Shown: positions 1 to 5,834 of the stretch, piece by piece
How positions within the stretch are numbered: the stretch's first letter is position 1
Layout of the letters: each line of letters opens with the position of its first letter
DNA from: Rhodospirillaceae bacterium
GTDB lineage: Bacteria; Pseudomonadota; Alphaproteobacteria; Rickettsiales; UBA3002
Assembly: GCA_947458525.1 (NCBI GenBank)
Contig: CANHAG010000052.1
Location: forward strand, 1 to 7,317
Length of the DNA stretch: 7,317 bases
Direction of reading: 5' to 3'
Program-made: the position numbers and the translations under genes
Notes under the pieces: model-generated
Seen by the model: the letters and a program-made list of their open reading frames with translations, nothing else
The model's database searches: none
What the model was told of the DNA's origin: nothing

Positions 1-54
1 AACCGCCGCCCTGACGTGATGCTGATGGAATCTGTAAAGCACCCGCGACAGAAT

Positions 55-130
55 GGGGACACGAAAGAATGGGCGTGTGGGCAGGGGGACTTGCGTCCTG
101 TGTGTGCCCCGCCCATTCTATCATGTCCCC
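55..130. repeat. 76-bp fixed-arm hairpin element, copy 1
   Basis: The left arm GGGGACACGAAAGAATGG (55-72) is the imperfect inverse of the right arm CCATTCTATCATGTCCCC (113-130). They pair at 16 of 18 positions, with a C·A and an A·A mismatch. The pairing continues inward for three bases (73-75 with 110-112). After a 3-base bulge GGGCA (79-83) can pair with TGCCC (105-109), and GGAC with GTCC near the tip. A second copy at 2866-2941 has identical arms, the same total length and an unrelated core. The architecture (hairpin with conserved mismatches, intergenic) resembles REP or MITE-like elements mobilised as single-stranded hairpins. The family is not identified, and no transposase is in the window. 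Confidence 0.8.
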
Positions 131-166
131 TATTTGTGCGGCCTTGCCCGACCCATCACCTCATCC

Positions 167-187
167 GCTCCCCCCTTGAGGGGGAGC
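167..187. repeat. GC-rich palindrome, intergenic copy
   Basis: GCTCCCCC (167-174) and GGGGGAGC (180-187) form a perfect 8-bp stem with loop CTTGA. The sequence around it, CCGCTCCCCC followed by a G-run and CAG, recurs at 1918-1942 inside the ribbon-helix-helix gene. Compact C-run/G-run palindromes of this kind are common dispersed repeats in bacterial genomes. With only two copies visible here, the family assignment is tentative. Confidence 0.5.
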
Positions 188-347
188 CAGATCGCCCCTT
201 GGCAATTTGGTGGGGGATATTTTCCAGAAAACCCCGATTTTAAGCGTGTAGATGCCGATTCACCCACCCATCCCGCCAATCAGGGCGAGGAGGGGCTAAA
301 ACAGGGCTTTATTCGCGTGATTCTATCCGCTAGGGATGGTGCGTAAC

Positions 348-352
348 GGGAG
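348..352 (+). promoter_or_regulatory. Ribosome binding site of the Mrr-like gene
   Basis: GGGAG lies six bases before the ATG at 359 and supports that start. An in-frame ATG at 389, ten codons later, also has AGGA seven bases upstream. It would begin with MPTHLDLM, closer to where many Mrr proteins start, so the shorter form remains possible. Confidence 0.5.
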
Positions 353-358
353 TGCCCT

Positions 359-1267
359 ATGGCCAAATTGAAATTGCAGGATGATCCGATGCCCACCCAT
401 CTCGATTTGATGCGCCCGACGCTTGAGGCGCTGAAAGCATTGGGCGGCTCCGGATCGAATGAGGAAATTTACGACAAGCTGGTCGAGCGCGAGGGATTCT
501 CGGAAGAGATGCAGAACATCATGCTGCCGAGTGGCACGCGGGCTAAACTATGGGATCGCGCTGCCTGGGCGCGCAGCTATTTGAAACTGGTGGGGGCGCT
601 CATCCAAGAAGGTCGGGGCACATGGTCGATTCCGCCGGGCGAAGAGATGACGGACGAGCAGATCGCGCAGCGCGTCAAACAGATGCTGCGCAAGGGCTAC
701 GAAGAGCGCAAAAAGAACAAGCAGGAAGATAAACCGCAAGTGGGATTGCGCGCGTCGAAACAGGAAATCACGGATGGCGGCCTTACTGAAGATGCGGAAG
801 ATACGGCGTCACAGTGGCAGGAAAATCTTCTGGAACTGCTGAGCACTATCAAGCCGGATGCATTTGAGCGCCTCTGCCAGCGCATGTTGCGTGAATCCGG
901 GTTTATCAAAGTGCAGGTCACCGGTAAAACCGGCGATGGCGGGATTGATGGTATTGGGGTGCTCAAAATCAATCTGCTTTCCTTCACCGTCTTCTTCCAG
1001 TGCAAACGCTATAAAGGCAGTGTGGGGGCGGGAGCAATTCGCGATTTCCGCGGCGCAATGATGGGGCGGGCGGATAAGGGGCTGGTCATCACTACCGGCA
1101 GTTTCACCACCGATGCCCGCCGCGAGGCCACGCGCGATGGGGCAACGGCGATAGAGCTGGTGGATGGGGAGGAGCTGGCTAATCTGCTCAAGCGACATAA
1201 GCTCGGCGTGATCACCGAGATGGTCGAGCAGGTCACCCTCCTCCCGGAATTTTTTCAAACCATCTGA
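359..1267 (+). CDS. mrr: Mrr-type restriction endonuclease
   Basis: A 302-residue DNA endonuclease of the Mrr family, which typically cuts DNA carrying foreign (often methylated) bases. Residues about 12-92 match the N-terminal winged-helix Mrr domain that reads DNA. A charged linker (about 97-150) follows, then the Mrr catalytic domain (about 160-285) of the PD-(D/E)XK fold. Visible active-site elements are E170 in the FERL helix, D197 in GDGGIDG, and Q214-C-K216 in the QCKRYKG motif, so the nuclease looks intact. Length is near that of E. coli Mrr. No methyltransferase or specificity subunit is next to it, which fits a stand-alone, modification-dependent enzyme rather than half of a restriction-modification pair. 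It sits beside a toxin-antitoxin-like operon and repeats, as expected for a defence region. The symbol reflects family membership, not proven function. Confidence 0.88.
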   Translation: MAKLKLQDDPMPTHLDLMRPTLEALKALGGSGSNEEIYDKLVEREGFSEEMQNIMLPSGTRAKLWDRAAWARSYLKLVGALIQEGRGTWSIPPGEEMTDEQIAQRVKQMLRKGYEERKKNKQEDKPQVGLRASKQEITDGGLTEDAEDTASQWQENLLELLSTIKPDAFERLCQRMLRESGFIKVQVTGKTGDGGIDGIGVLKINLLSFTVFFQCKRYKGSVGAGAIRDFRGAMMGRADKGLVITTGSFTTDARREATRDGATAIELVDGEELANLLKRHKLGVITEMVEQVTLLPEFFQTI

Positions 1268-1278
1268 GCCCTATATAT

Positions 1279-1317
1279 CCCCCCACCCAAGCGGAATGGG
1301 GAGGTGGATGCGTTTTT
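1279..1317 (+). terminator. Possible terminator after the Mrr-like gene
   Basis: Twelve bases after the stop, CCACC (1283-1287) can pair with GGTGG (1303-1307). A less perfect extension pairs ATCC with GGAT, and a run of five T (1313-1317) follows. The gap between stem and T-run is about five bases and the stem is imperfect, so this is only a plausible rho-independent terminator. Confidence 0.35.
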
Positions 1318-1453
1318 CACATAATCCTATAATTTTCCGCCCTCAGTTAAAGTTAAACAACAACTTTATATGCGTTTTATATTATGGGTGAGTTTTCTTA
1401 ATATATACATAAAATATATCATAAGGCATTGCGCCGCCAAAGGGGTGGCAAAT

Positions 1454-1487
1454 AGTATATAAAAGTTATATATACTTATAAAATACT
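1454..1487. promoter_or_regulatory. Imperfect AT-rich inverted repeat, possible operator
   Basis: The arms read AGTATATAAAAG and (inverse) AGTATTTTATAA around an ATATAT centre, agreeing at about two thirds of positions. It could be an operator for the ribbon-helix-helix protein encoded 116 bases downstream, but AT-rich DNA yields such symmetry easily. Confidence 0.2.
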
Positions 1488-1569
1488 GATATTAAATCTT
1501 ATATTAAAATAATGATAGAATCTCAAGCTGAATCTTCCGGTTCATATAAATAAGACATATACAATATGC

Positions 1570-1597
1570 TTGCGATGATGATTTTTGGTGATATATA
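1570..1597 (+). promoter_or_regulatory. Candidate promoter of the antitoxin-like gene
   Basis: TTGCGA (1570-1575) and TATATA (1592-1597) are spaced by 16 bases and resemble sigma-70 boxes. Transcription would start at about 1604, the first base of the start codon, implying a leaderless message. If the message is longer, the only Shine-Dalgarno-like sequence is GGTGA (1587-1591), twelve bases before the ATG, which is rather far. Both readings are inference. Confidence 0.3.
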
Positions 1598-1619
1598 AAT
1601 TTCATGCGGATCATCATCG
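1573..1619. promoter_or_regulatory. Perfect 10-bp inverted repeat around the start codon
   Basis: CGATGATGAT (1573-1582) is the exact reverse complement of ATCATCATCG (1610-1619). The pair encloses the TATATAAAT box, the GGTGA and the ATG at 1604. At the DNA level it could be a two-armed operator bound by the encoded ribbon-helix-helix protein, since such proteins usually repress their own promoter. In RNA it would be a stem with the start site in its loop. The right arm also encodes the I-I-I-D of the first beta strand, so part of the symmetry may be coincidental. Confidence 0.45.
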
Positions 1620-2272
1620 ATATCTCAAAAAATCAAATTAATGCGTTAGATGAACTTTCCCGGCTAGAAGAAACTTCACGTGTTGCATTAATCCGCCGGG
1701 CGATTGATCAATTTCTGGCGCGGCAGACGCATGAAGAGCGGGCGAGGGAGTTGGCCTTCGGCATCTGGAAGGATCGGCTTGAAAAGGCAAAATCGGCGCG
1801 GCGTGCCAAACGCGAATCTACCCCTGCCGCACCCCCTGATTCAGTCGTCGGGAATCAGATATCTGACGTTAAAATTTTACCCCCCGCGGAACGCGCCGCA
1901 GAGGGCGCGGCAGCTTCCCGCTCCCCCTCAGGGGGGGAACAGGGTGGGGGGGGAGGCGCAAGCCCGCCTGGCGATGTGGCCTCAGCAAGAGAGCAGGGCG
2001 GTGGTATGGGTGGGAATGCGATGCCCGGATATTCTGGGGCGGTGCCATCAGGCGAGGGGGCGGGGATAGGTCAGGGGATTGCAGAGGGCGAAAAAGCCGA
2101 GCCGGGTGCCGAGGAAATAGCGGCTTCAGCGCCGTTGCCCTTACCCGCACCGCCGGAACCGCTCGTAACGCCGGCGGCAGATATCGCCCCCCCAGCCCCC
2201 CCGCCCGCGGCGACCTTGAATAGTGTGGATCCGCTGACGGCGTTTTTTCTGGCGGGCAGGGGCACGCGATGA
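1604..2272 (+). CDS. Ribbon-helix-helix antitoxin-like protein with long low-complexity tail
   Basis: Residues 1-45 look like a ribbon-helix-helix (CopG/Arc type) DNA-binding domain: beta strand RIIIDIS, helix QINALDELSRLEE, turn TSR, helix VALIRRAIDQFLARQ. A charged helix (about 43-71) follows, where VapB-type antitoxins usually grip the toxin. Antitoxins of this type are usually about 70-90 residues, whereas this one has 222. The extra part is rich in Pro, Ala and Gly with no recognisable fold and ends in a short hydrophobic stretch (SVDPLTAFFLAG). Residues about 105-120 are encoded by a GC-rich hairpin repeat resembling the one at 167-187. The stop overlaps the start of the PIN gene by four bases (ATGA), the standard coupling of a toxin-antitoxin pair. 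The DNA-binding role is inferred from the fold; the tail's role is unknown. Confidence 0.75.
   Translation: MRIIIDISKNQINALDELSRLEETSRVALIRRAIDQFLARQTHEERARELAFGIWKDRLEKAKSARRAKRESTPAAPPDSVVGNQISDVKILPPAERAAEGAAASRSPSGGEQGGGGGASPPGDVASAREQGGGMGGNAMPGYSGAVPSGEGAGIGQGIAEGEKAEPGAEEIAASAPLPLPAPPEPLVTPAADIAPPAPPPAATLNSVDPLTAFFLAGRGTR
1918..1960. repeat. GC-rich palindromic repeat inside the antitoxin-like gene
   Basis: CCGCTCCCCC (1918-1927) is identical to 165-174. It is followed by TCA and a run of seven G (1931-1937), giving a 7-bp stem with one G·T wobble and a 3-base loop. A run of eight G (1946-1953) follows. It encodes the SPSGGEQGGGGGA part of the tail. A repeat kept in frame within a gene recalls the palindromic elements known in Rickettsia genes, although sequence homology to those is not claimed. 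The two G-runs are also likely slippage sites. Confidence 0.45.
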
Positions 2273-2643
2273 AAGCCCTATTCGACACGCCGATTCTGCG
2301 CGATTACCTTTACGGAAAAGAAGAGGTGCGGCGGGAAATCGCGCGCTATGAGACCCCCATGATCAGCGCGATTACGCTGACCGAGCTGCTGCTGGAAGTG
2401 AAGGGCGATGAGGCAGAGCTGGTGGATGGGTTTTTGCGCTCGTTTCAGATCGTGCCCGTCAGCGAAGAAGTGGCGCGCGAGGCGGCAGCCCTTGAACTGC
2501 GCCATGGGGTCGATACGGCCAGCGCGCTGCACTGGGCGGCGGCGCGCACGGAAGATGCGATGTTTGTCACCCGCAATAAAACCGCCTTCCCCGCCTATGA
2601 CCCGGGTGTAAGGTTTGTGGGGCAGGTGAGCCGCGAGCCTTGA
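2269..2643 (+). CDS. PIN-domain (VapC-like) toxin, fourth acidic residue missing
   Basis: A 124-residue PIN-domain protein, the family of VapC toxins that cut RNA such as tRNA or rRNA. It matches end to end: D6 in ALFDTPIL, E39 in ITLTELLLE, D82 in GVDTASALHWAAA, then MFVTRNKTAF near the C-terminus. These supply three of the four usual metal-binding acids. The fourth, the Asp of the common TRNxxDF motif, is Ala106 here, and the usual Asn after DT is Pro8, so activity may be reduced or the fold adapted. The start overlaps the stop of the ribbon-helix-helix gene (ATGA), and AGGGG lies six bases before it. The last codons and the stop fall in the first copy of a 69-bp tandem repeat, which may have replaced the original C-terminus. 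Toxin family is fairly sure; activity is not. Confidence 0.8.
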   Translation: MKALFDTPILRDYLYGKEEVRREIARYETPMISAITLTELLLEVKGDEAELVDGFLRSFQIVPVSEEVAREAAALELRHGVDTASALHWAAARTEDAMFVTRNKTAFPAYDPGVRFVGQVSREP

Positions 2644-2760
2644 GCCATGAGGTTTTAGCGGCGAGCGACAAGGTACGCAGGGAATTATGGGTAGGTGAGC
2701 CATGAGCCTTGAGCCATGAGGTTTTAGCGCAGAGCGACAAGTCCGCAGGGAATTATGGGC
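2624..2760. repeat. Two tandem copies of a 69-bp repeat
   Basis: Copy A (2624-2692) and copy B (2693-2760) match almost throughout, with a one-base deletion and a few substitutions. Shared blocks include GAGCCTTGAGCCATGAGG, TTTTAGCG, GAGCGACAAG and CGCAGGGAATTATGGG. Each copy begins with a 7-bp sub-repeat: GAGCC plus AT, TT or GC, three units. Copy A covers the last codons and the stop of the PIN gene, so the duplication extended out of or into that gene. Confidence 0.85.
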
Positions 2761-2772
2761 TGGTGATAGGCG

Positions 2773-2798
2773 CGGTCAGGGGACACGGTCAGGGGACA
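2773..2798. repeat. 13-bp exact tandem repeat
   Basis: CGGTCAGGGGACA occurs twice in direct succession (2773-2785, 2786-2798). Each unit contains GGGGACA, the outer end of the 76-bp elements. The second unit's GGGGACA is also the start of the hairpin at 2792-2825, so the duplication copied one element end. Confidence 0.85.
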
Positions 2799-2825
2799 TA
2801 ATAGTTTTCCTCGTATTGTGTCCCC
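2792..2825. repeat. 34-bp hairpin related to the 76-bp element ends
   Basis: GGGGACATAATA (2792-2803) pairs with TATTGTGTCCCC (2814-2825) over 12 bp with one T·G wobble, around a 10-base loop. The arms share GGGGACA plus pyrimidine, purine, A, A or T, A with the ends of the 76-bp elements. At the variable eighth position the arm bases are swapped relative to those elements, as if this copy were inverted. Its position 40 bases before the 76-bp copy 2 recalls paired, inverted REP units. Confidence 0.65.
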
Positions 2826-2865
2826 GGTGCTCATGCTCTTTCTTTGATGCGGCACGGAGGGCGCG

Positions 2866-2941
2866 GGGGACACGAAAGAATGGTGCAGGGCACCAGTGAA
2901 CCCGCGCAACTAACCGGTCGGCACCATTCTATCATGTCCCC
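2866..2941. repeat. 76-bp fixed-arm hairpin element, copy 2
   Basis: Both 18-base arms (2866-2883, 2924-2941) are identical to those of copy 1, including the C·A and A·A mismatches. The 40-base core matches copy 1 at only about 12 of 40 positions. Still, its first three bases TGC (2884-2886) pair with GCA (2921-2923), where copy 1 has GCG with CGC. A competing small hairpin GGTGC-AGG-GCACC lies at 2882-2894. The element lies about 60 bases beyond the cobT stop, between convergent genes, a usual place for REP-like elements. Confidence 0.8.
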
Positions 2942-3002
2942 ATGTTTTCCACTTTCTTCCCCGCCTGAGTGGAGTCGACTTTACAATGTGACTTCCCGGC
3001 TA

Positions 3003-4856
3003 TTATGCTGAAAAGCGATCAGGTTTTTTTGCAAAAAGCCGGGTGATTTCGGTGAGCATGGTATCGCCCAGCTGCCCGGCATCATGCAGGGTCACTGCGC
3101 GGCTATAATAGCGCGTCACATCATGGCCGATGCCAATCGCCAGCATTTCCACCCGGCCTTCCTGCTCAATCCGCGTGATGATTTCGCGCAAATGCGCATC
3201 CAGATATCCGCCGGAATTGGTGGATAAGGTGGAATCATCCACCGGCGCGCCATCGGAAATCACCATCAGGATCTTGCGCTGCTCGCCCCGCGCCAGCAGG
3301 CGCTGATAAGCCCAGAGCACCGCCTCGCCATCGATATTTTCCTTGAGCAGCCCGTCTTTCAGCATCAGCCCGAGATTGCGACGGGTGCGGTTCAGCCGCA
3401 AATGCGCCGGCTTATAGATGATATGACGTAAGTCATTCAAACGCCCAGGGAGGGCAGGGCGCCCCGCATTCAGCCAGTCGCGGCGCGAGAGCCCGCCCTT
3501 CCAGTCGCGCGTGGTGAAGCCCAGAATCTCGACCTTCACCGCACAGCGTTCGAGCGTGCGGGCGAGAATATCCGCCGAGAGTGCGGCGATGGTAATCGGC
3601 CGGCCGCGCATGGAGCCGGAATTATCAATGAGGAGTGTCACCACCGTGTCGCGGAAATCGGAGGCTTCTTCGATCTTGTAAATCTCGCGCAGATCCGGCC
3701 GCGCCACGATGCGCGCCAGCCGGGCATTATCAATCATCCCGTCTTCCTGCTCATAGACCCAGCGCCGTGTCTGCTGGGCGAGCAGCAGCCGTTGCAGCCG
3801 CGCCGCCAGACGCGAGGTGACGGTGTGGTATTGCTTCACTTTCTGCATCAGCTGGGTGAAAAGCTGATCCAGTTCCTGCGGCGGTGCAAGCTTGTCGGCG
3901 GCGATGATTTCATCATGCGCGCTGGTGAACACATGATAGCCGGGAATGGGCGAAAGCGGTGCACGGTCAGGCCGGTTTATGGCACTGCCCGGGGTGGGCT
4001 CGCCCTCTTCCTCTTCTAACGATGTTTCCGGATCGGCGGTGCTGGTCTCCGTGGCTTCTTCCCCGGATTCTGCGCCTGATTCGCCCTTGCGCATTTCGAG
4101 TGTCACCGCGCTTTCGGATGGGTGTTCGTCATTGCCATACGCTTCGGCATCTTTCAGCAGATCTCCCCCGTTCTCGGTGGCGGATGCTTCGGAGGCGGTA
4201 TCCGCCCCCAGCAGATCAAGCGCCTCCAGCACCTGCCGCGCGGCGCGGGCGAATGCCTGCTGGTCGTGAATCGTGGTGCGCAGCGTTTTCAGCGCTTCTC
4301 CCGCCTGCTGGGCGATCCATGGGCTGAGTTCGGCGATTTTTCTGGCCAGTGCATCAGGTGCGGCCTCGCCCAGAATTTCCCGCCGCGCAATGGCGGTGAG
4401 AATGGCGGCAAGCGGCGGCGCGCCATCCGCCATAGCTGGCGCATGAGCCGCGAGCCTGGCCGCCATCTGGTAGCGCGTGGCGAGGTTATGGCGCACCCCT
4501 GTCATGACTTCCCCGCCGAGCGCTTCCAGCCGCACCAGCTCCAGCGCGTCGAACATCTCGGCGGCGCGCGGTTCTGCCGGACGGCCGGCAGCGTGAATTT
4601 TTGCGCGGTGATGTTTGAGGGCAAGCGCGGCGAGATCCACCTGCCCGCGAATATGGCGGCGGGTGAGTGCCGCGTCTGATTCTGCGGGTGAAAACACCGC
4701 AATCCGCTCACCAGAAGCAAGGGGTGTGTCTTCTGCCTGATTGCGGCCAAGCGTCACCTCCAGCCCTTTGCGCCCCGAAAGGGCACGGGCCAGCGCAGCC
4801 TGACGCGCGAGGAAATCGGCTTCTTTTTCCGGTTGCGATGGGTCGCGCGGCGTCAT
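3003..4856 (-). CDS. cobT: CobT, VWA-domain subunit of cobaltochelatase
   Basis: A 617-residue CobT-type protein. In the aerobic cobaltochelatase, CobS and CobT form an ATPase complex that works with CobN to insert cobalt into hydrogenobyrinic acid a,c-diamide. The N-terminal part (about 1-215) is helical and Ala/Arg rich. An acidic, disordered stretch (about 222-295) follows. The C-terminal von Willebrand A domain (about 400-610) has the metal-ion motif D411-N-S413-G-S415, Thr448/449 in GFTTRDW, and D535 in VISDGAP. The length agrees with CobT of other alphaproteobacteria. The start overlaps the cobS stop (ATGA), and no clear ribosome binding site precedes it (only GGCGGC), so its translation is probably coupled to cobS. 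No cobN or other cobalamin gene lies in the window, so cobalt insertion is a family-based assignment; a MoxR/VWA-like chaperone role is an alternative. Confidence 0.9.
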   Translation of the reverse strand: MTPRDPSQPEKEADFLARQAALARALSGRKGLEVTLGRNQAEDTPLASGERIAVFSPAESDAALTRRHIRGQVDLAALALKHHRAKIHAAGRPAEPRAAEMFDALELVRLEALGGEVMTGVRHNLATRYQMAARLAAHAPAMADGAPPLAAILTAIARREILGEAAPDALARKIAELSPWIAQQAGEALKTLRTTIHDQQAFARAARQVLEALDLLGADTASEASATENGGDLLKDAEAYGNDEHPSESAVTLEMRKGESGAESGEEATETSTADPETSLEEEEGEPTPGSAINRPDRAPLSPIPGYHVFTSAHDEIIAADKLAPPQELDQLFTQLMQKVKQYHTVTSRLAARLQRLLLAQQTRRWVYEQEDGMIDNARLARIVARPDLREIYKIEEASDFRDTVVTLLIDNSGSMRGRPITIAALSADILARTLERCAVKVEILGFTTRDWKGGLSRRDWLNAGRPALPGRLNDLRHIIYKPAHLRLNRTRRNLGLMLKDGLLKENIDGEAVLWAYQRLLARGEQRKILMVISDGAPVDDSTLSTNSGGYLDAHLREIITRIEQEGRVEMLAIGIGHDVTRYYSRAVTLHDAGQLGDTMLTEITRLFAKKPDRFSA

Positions 4857-5833
4857 GCCGCCGCCAGCACATCAACATCAAAACAACGCTGGTAATATTC
4901 AGCGATGGTGGCGCGTTCCATCTCGTCGCATTTATTCAGGAAGGATAGGCGGAAAGCGAGGGTGAGATCGGCAAAAATGAGGAAATTTTCCGCCCAGCTG
5001 AGCACCGTGCGCGGTGACATGACGGTGGAAATATCCCCTTGCATGAAGCCCTGACGGGTGAGGTTCGCCATGGCCACCATCTGCTCCAGCGTTGCGCGCC
5101 CCTTGGCGTTATTCATCTCCGGCAGCCGCGCGGTGAGGATGCCAAGTTCCATCTCTGGCGCAAGGTAATTAAGGGTGGTCACGATGTTCCACCGATCCAT
5201 CTGCCCCTGATTGATGGGCTGGGTGCCGTGGTAAAGCCCCGTGGCGTCGCCCAGACCAATCGTGTTGGAAGTCGCGAACATTCTGAAATACGGGTGCGGG
5301 GTGATGACCGTATTCTGGTCAAGCAGGGTGAGCTTGCCGCGGGCTTCAAGAATACGCTGCAGCACGAACATCACATCCGGCCTGCCGGCGTCGTATTCAT
5401 CAAATACCAGCGCGATTGGCCGGCGCAGCGCCCAGGGGATGATGCCTTCCTGAAAGGCGGTGACCTGCTGGCCGTCTTTCACCACGATTGCGTCCCGCCC
5501 GATGAGATCGGTGCGGCTGATATGCGAATCAAGGTTAATACGGATACATGCCCAGTTCAGCCGTGCCGCCACCTGCTCAATATGGGTGGATTTGCCCGTG
5601 CCGTGATAGCCCTGCACCAGTACCCGGCGATTATGCATGAATCCCGCCAGAATCGCCCGCGTGGTGGTGGGGTCGAACTGGTAGGCCGTGTCAATCTCAG
5701 GCGTATATTCATTGGGCTTGGCGTAGCCAAGAAGCGCCATGTCTGACGCGAAGCCGAAGAGCGTTTTGGTCGAACATTTCTTCGTCGGTTTTTCTTCAAA
5801 TTCCTGCGTTGCGGTTTTCGTCATGGGTTTCAT
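4853..5833 (-). CDS. cobS: CobS, AAA+ ATPase subunit of cobaltochelatase
   Basis: A 326-residue AAA+ ATPase, the usual length for CobS. It hydrolyses ATP and, as a ring with CobT, drives metal insertion by CobN. Visible motifs: Walker A G75-YHGTG-K81-S-T, Walker B LVFD145-E146, sensor 1 FATSN190, a GQMDRW segment with R214 as likely arginine finger, and SPR275 as possible sensor 2. The N-terminal region (about 18-50) carries the FGF and MALLGY elements typical of CobS. The start at 5833 has GGTGGAG (5841-5847) seven bases upstream, and that site lies inside the last codons of the lipoprotein gene, whose stop is one base away. Met4 is an alternative start. It is placed between an unknown lipoprotein and cobT, so this is probably one operon. 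As a family match it is strong; which metal target it serves here cannot be read from the sequence. Confidence 0.93.
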   Translation of the reverse strand: MKPMTKTATQEFEEKPTKKCSTKTLFGFASDMALLGYAKPNEYTPEIDTAYQFDPTTTRAILAGFMHNRRVLVQGYHGTGKSTHIEQVAARLNWACIRINLDSHISRTDLIGRDAIVVKDGQQVTAFQEGIIPWALRRPIALVFDEYDAGRPDVMFVLQRILEARGKLTLLDQNTVITPHPYFRMFATSNTIGLGDATGLYHGTQPINQGQMDRWNIVTTLNYLAPEMELGILTARLPEMNNAKGRATLEQMVAMANLTRQGFMQGDISTVMSPRTVLSWAENFLIFADLTLAFRLSFLNKCDEMERATIAEYYQRCFDVDVLAAA

Positions 5834-5834
5834 A

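Larger units (their letters stand above)
1..358. other. Gene-poor, repeat-bearing leader region
   Basis: I see no convincing gene here. Two overlapping reading frames are open on the plus strand (to 243 and to 346), but both run straight through the hairpin repeats at 55-130 and 167-187 and encode mixed, low-information sequence, so I treat them as chance. Frame 1 is open from the left edge, so the first bases could be the tail of an upstream gene; a short alternative frame stops at 17-19. The stretch 211-240 (a G-run, TTTTCCAGAAAA, a C-run, then GATTTT) could form a weak hairpin. The only clear gene signal is the ribosome binding site just before 359. Confidence 0.6.
1268..1603. promoter_or_regulatory. 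AT-rich spacer upstream of the toxin-antitoxin-like operon
   Basis: No gene is visible. From about 1318 the base composition changes sharply to A and T, with many TATATA and ATAAAA runs, unlike the GC-rich genes around it. A small hairpin (GCCGCC 1433-1438 with GGTGGC 1444-1449, loop AAAGG) stands out as a GC island. A 34-bp imperfect inverted repeat lies at 1454-1487, beginning AGTAT and ending ATACT. Such low-GC spacers are typical of acquired DNA and of regions bound by nucleoid silencing proteins or autoregulators. Many near-matches to -10 boxes are expected by chance at this composition, so I single out only the elements nearest the start codon. Confidence 0.55.
2644..3002. other. Repeat-filled gap between convergent genes
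   Basis: No gene is supported in this interval between the plus-strand PIN gene and the minus-strand cobT. It holds most of the 69-bp tandem repeat, a 13-bp tandem repeat, a 34-bp hairpin and the second 76-bp hairpin element. Bases 2943-3002 before cobT show only an 8-bp palindrome (AGTCGACT, 2973-2980). No rho-independent terminator with a T-run is evident for cobT, so the hairpins may serve at the 3' ends of one or both messages. Confidence 0.6.

Noticed and set aside
55..130. Integron attC site
   Set aside because: The hairpin with conserved mismatches is similar in concept, but the R-box sequences (GTTRRRY type) are absent and no integrase or cassette array is visible.
16..346. Two overlapping plus-strand reading frames of 75 and 97 codons
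   Set aside because: They run through both hairpin repeats, lack any recognisable domain and have no good ribosome binding site. A tail of an upstream gene read through the repeat cannot be fully excluded.
1869..2288. 139-codon minus-strand frame opposite the antitoxin-like tail
   Set aside because: It is a Pro/Arg-rich shadow of GC-rich repeat DNA, while the plus-strand frame has a domain and a coupled downstream gene.
2624..2760. CRISPR array
   Set aside because: The repeats are directly adjacent 69-bp units with near-identical sequence throughout, not short repeats separated by unique spacers.
2973..2980. AGTCGACT palindrome near the cobT stop
   Set aside because: A single 8-bp palindrome is expected by chance and is not repeated or followed by a T-run.
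5039..5746. 235-codon plus-strand frame opposite cobS
   Set aside because: The CobS protein on the minus strand has intact Walker motifs, and this frame is an antisense shadow with no family features.
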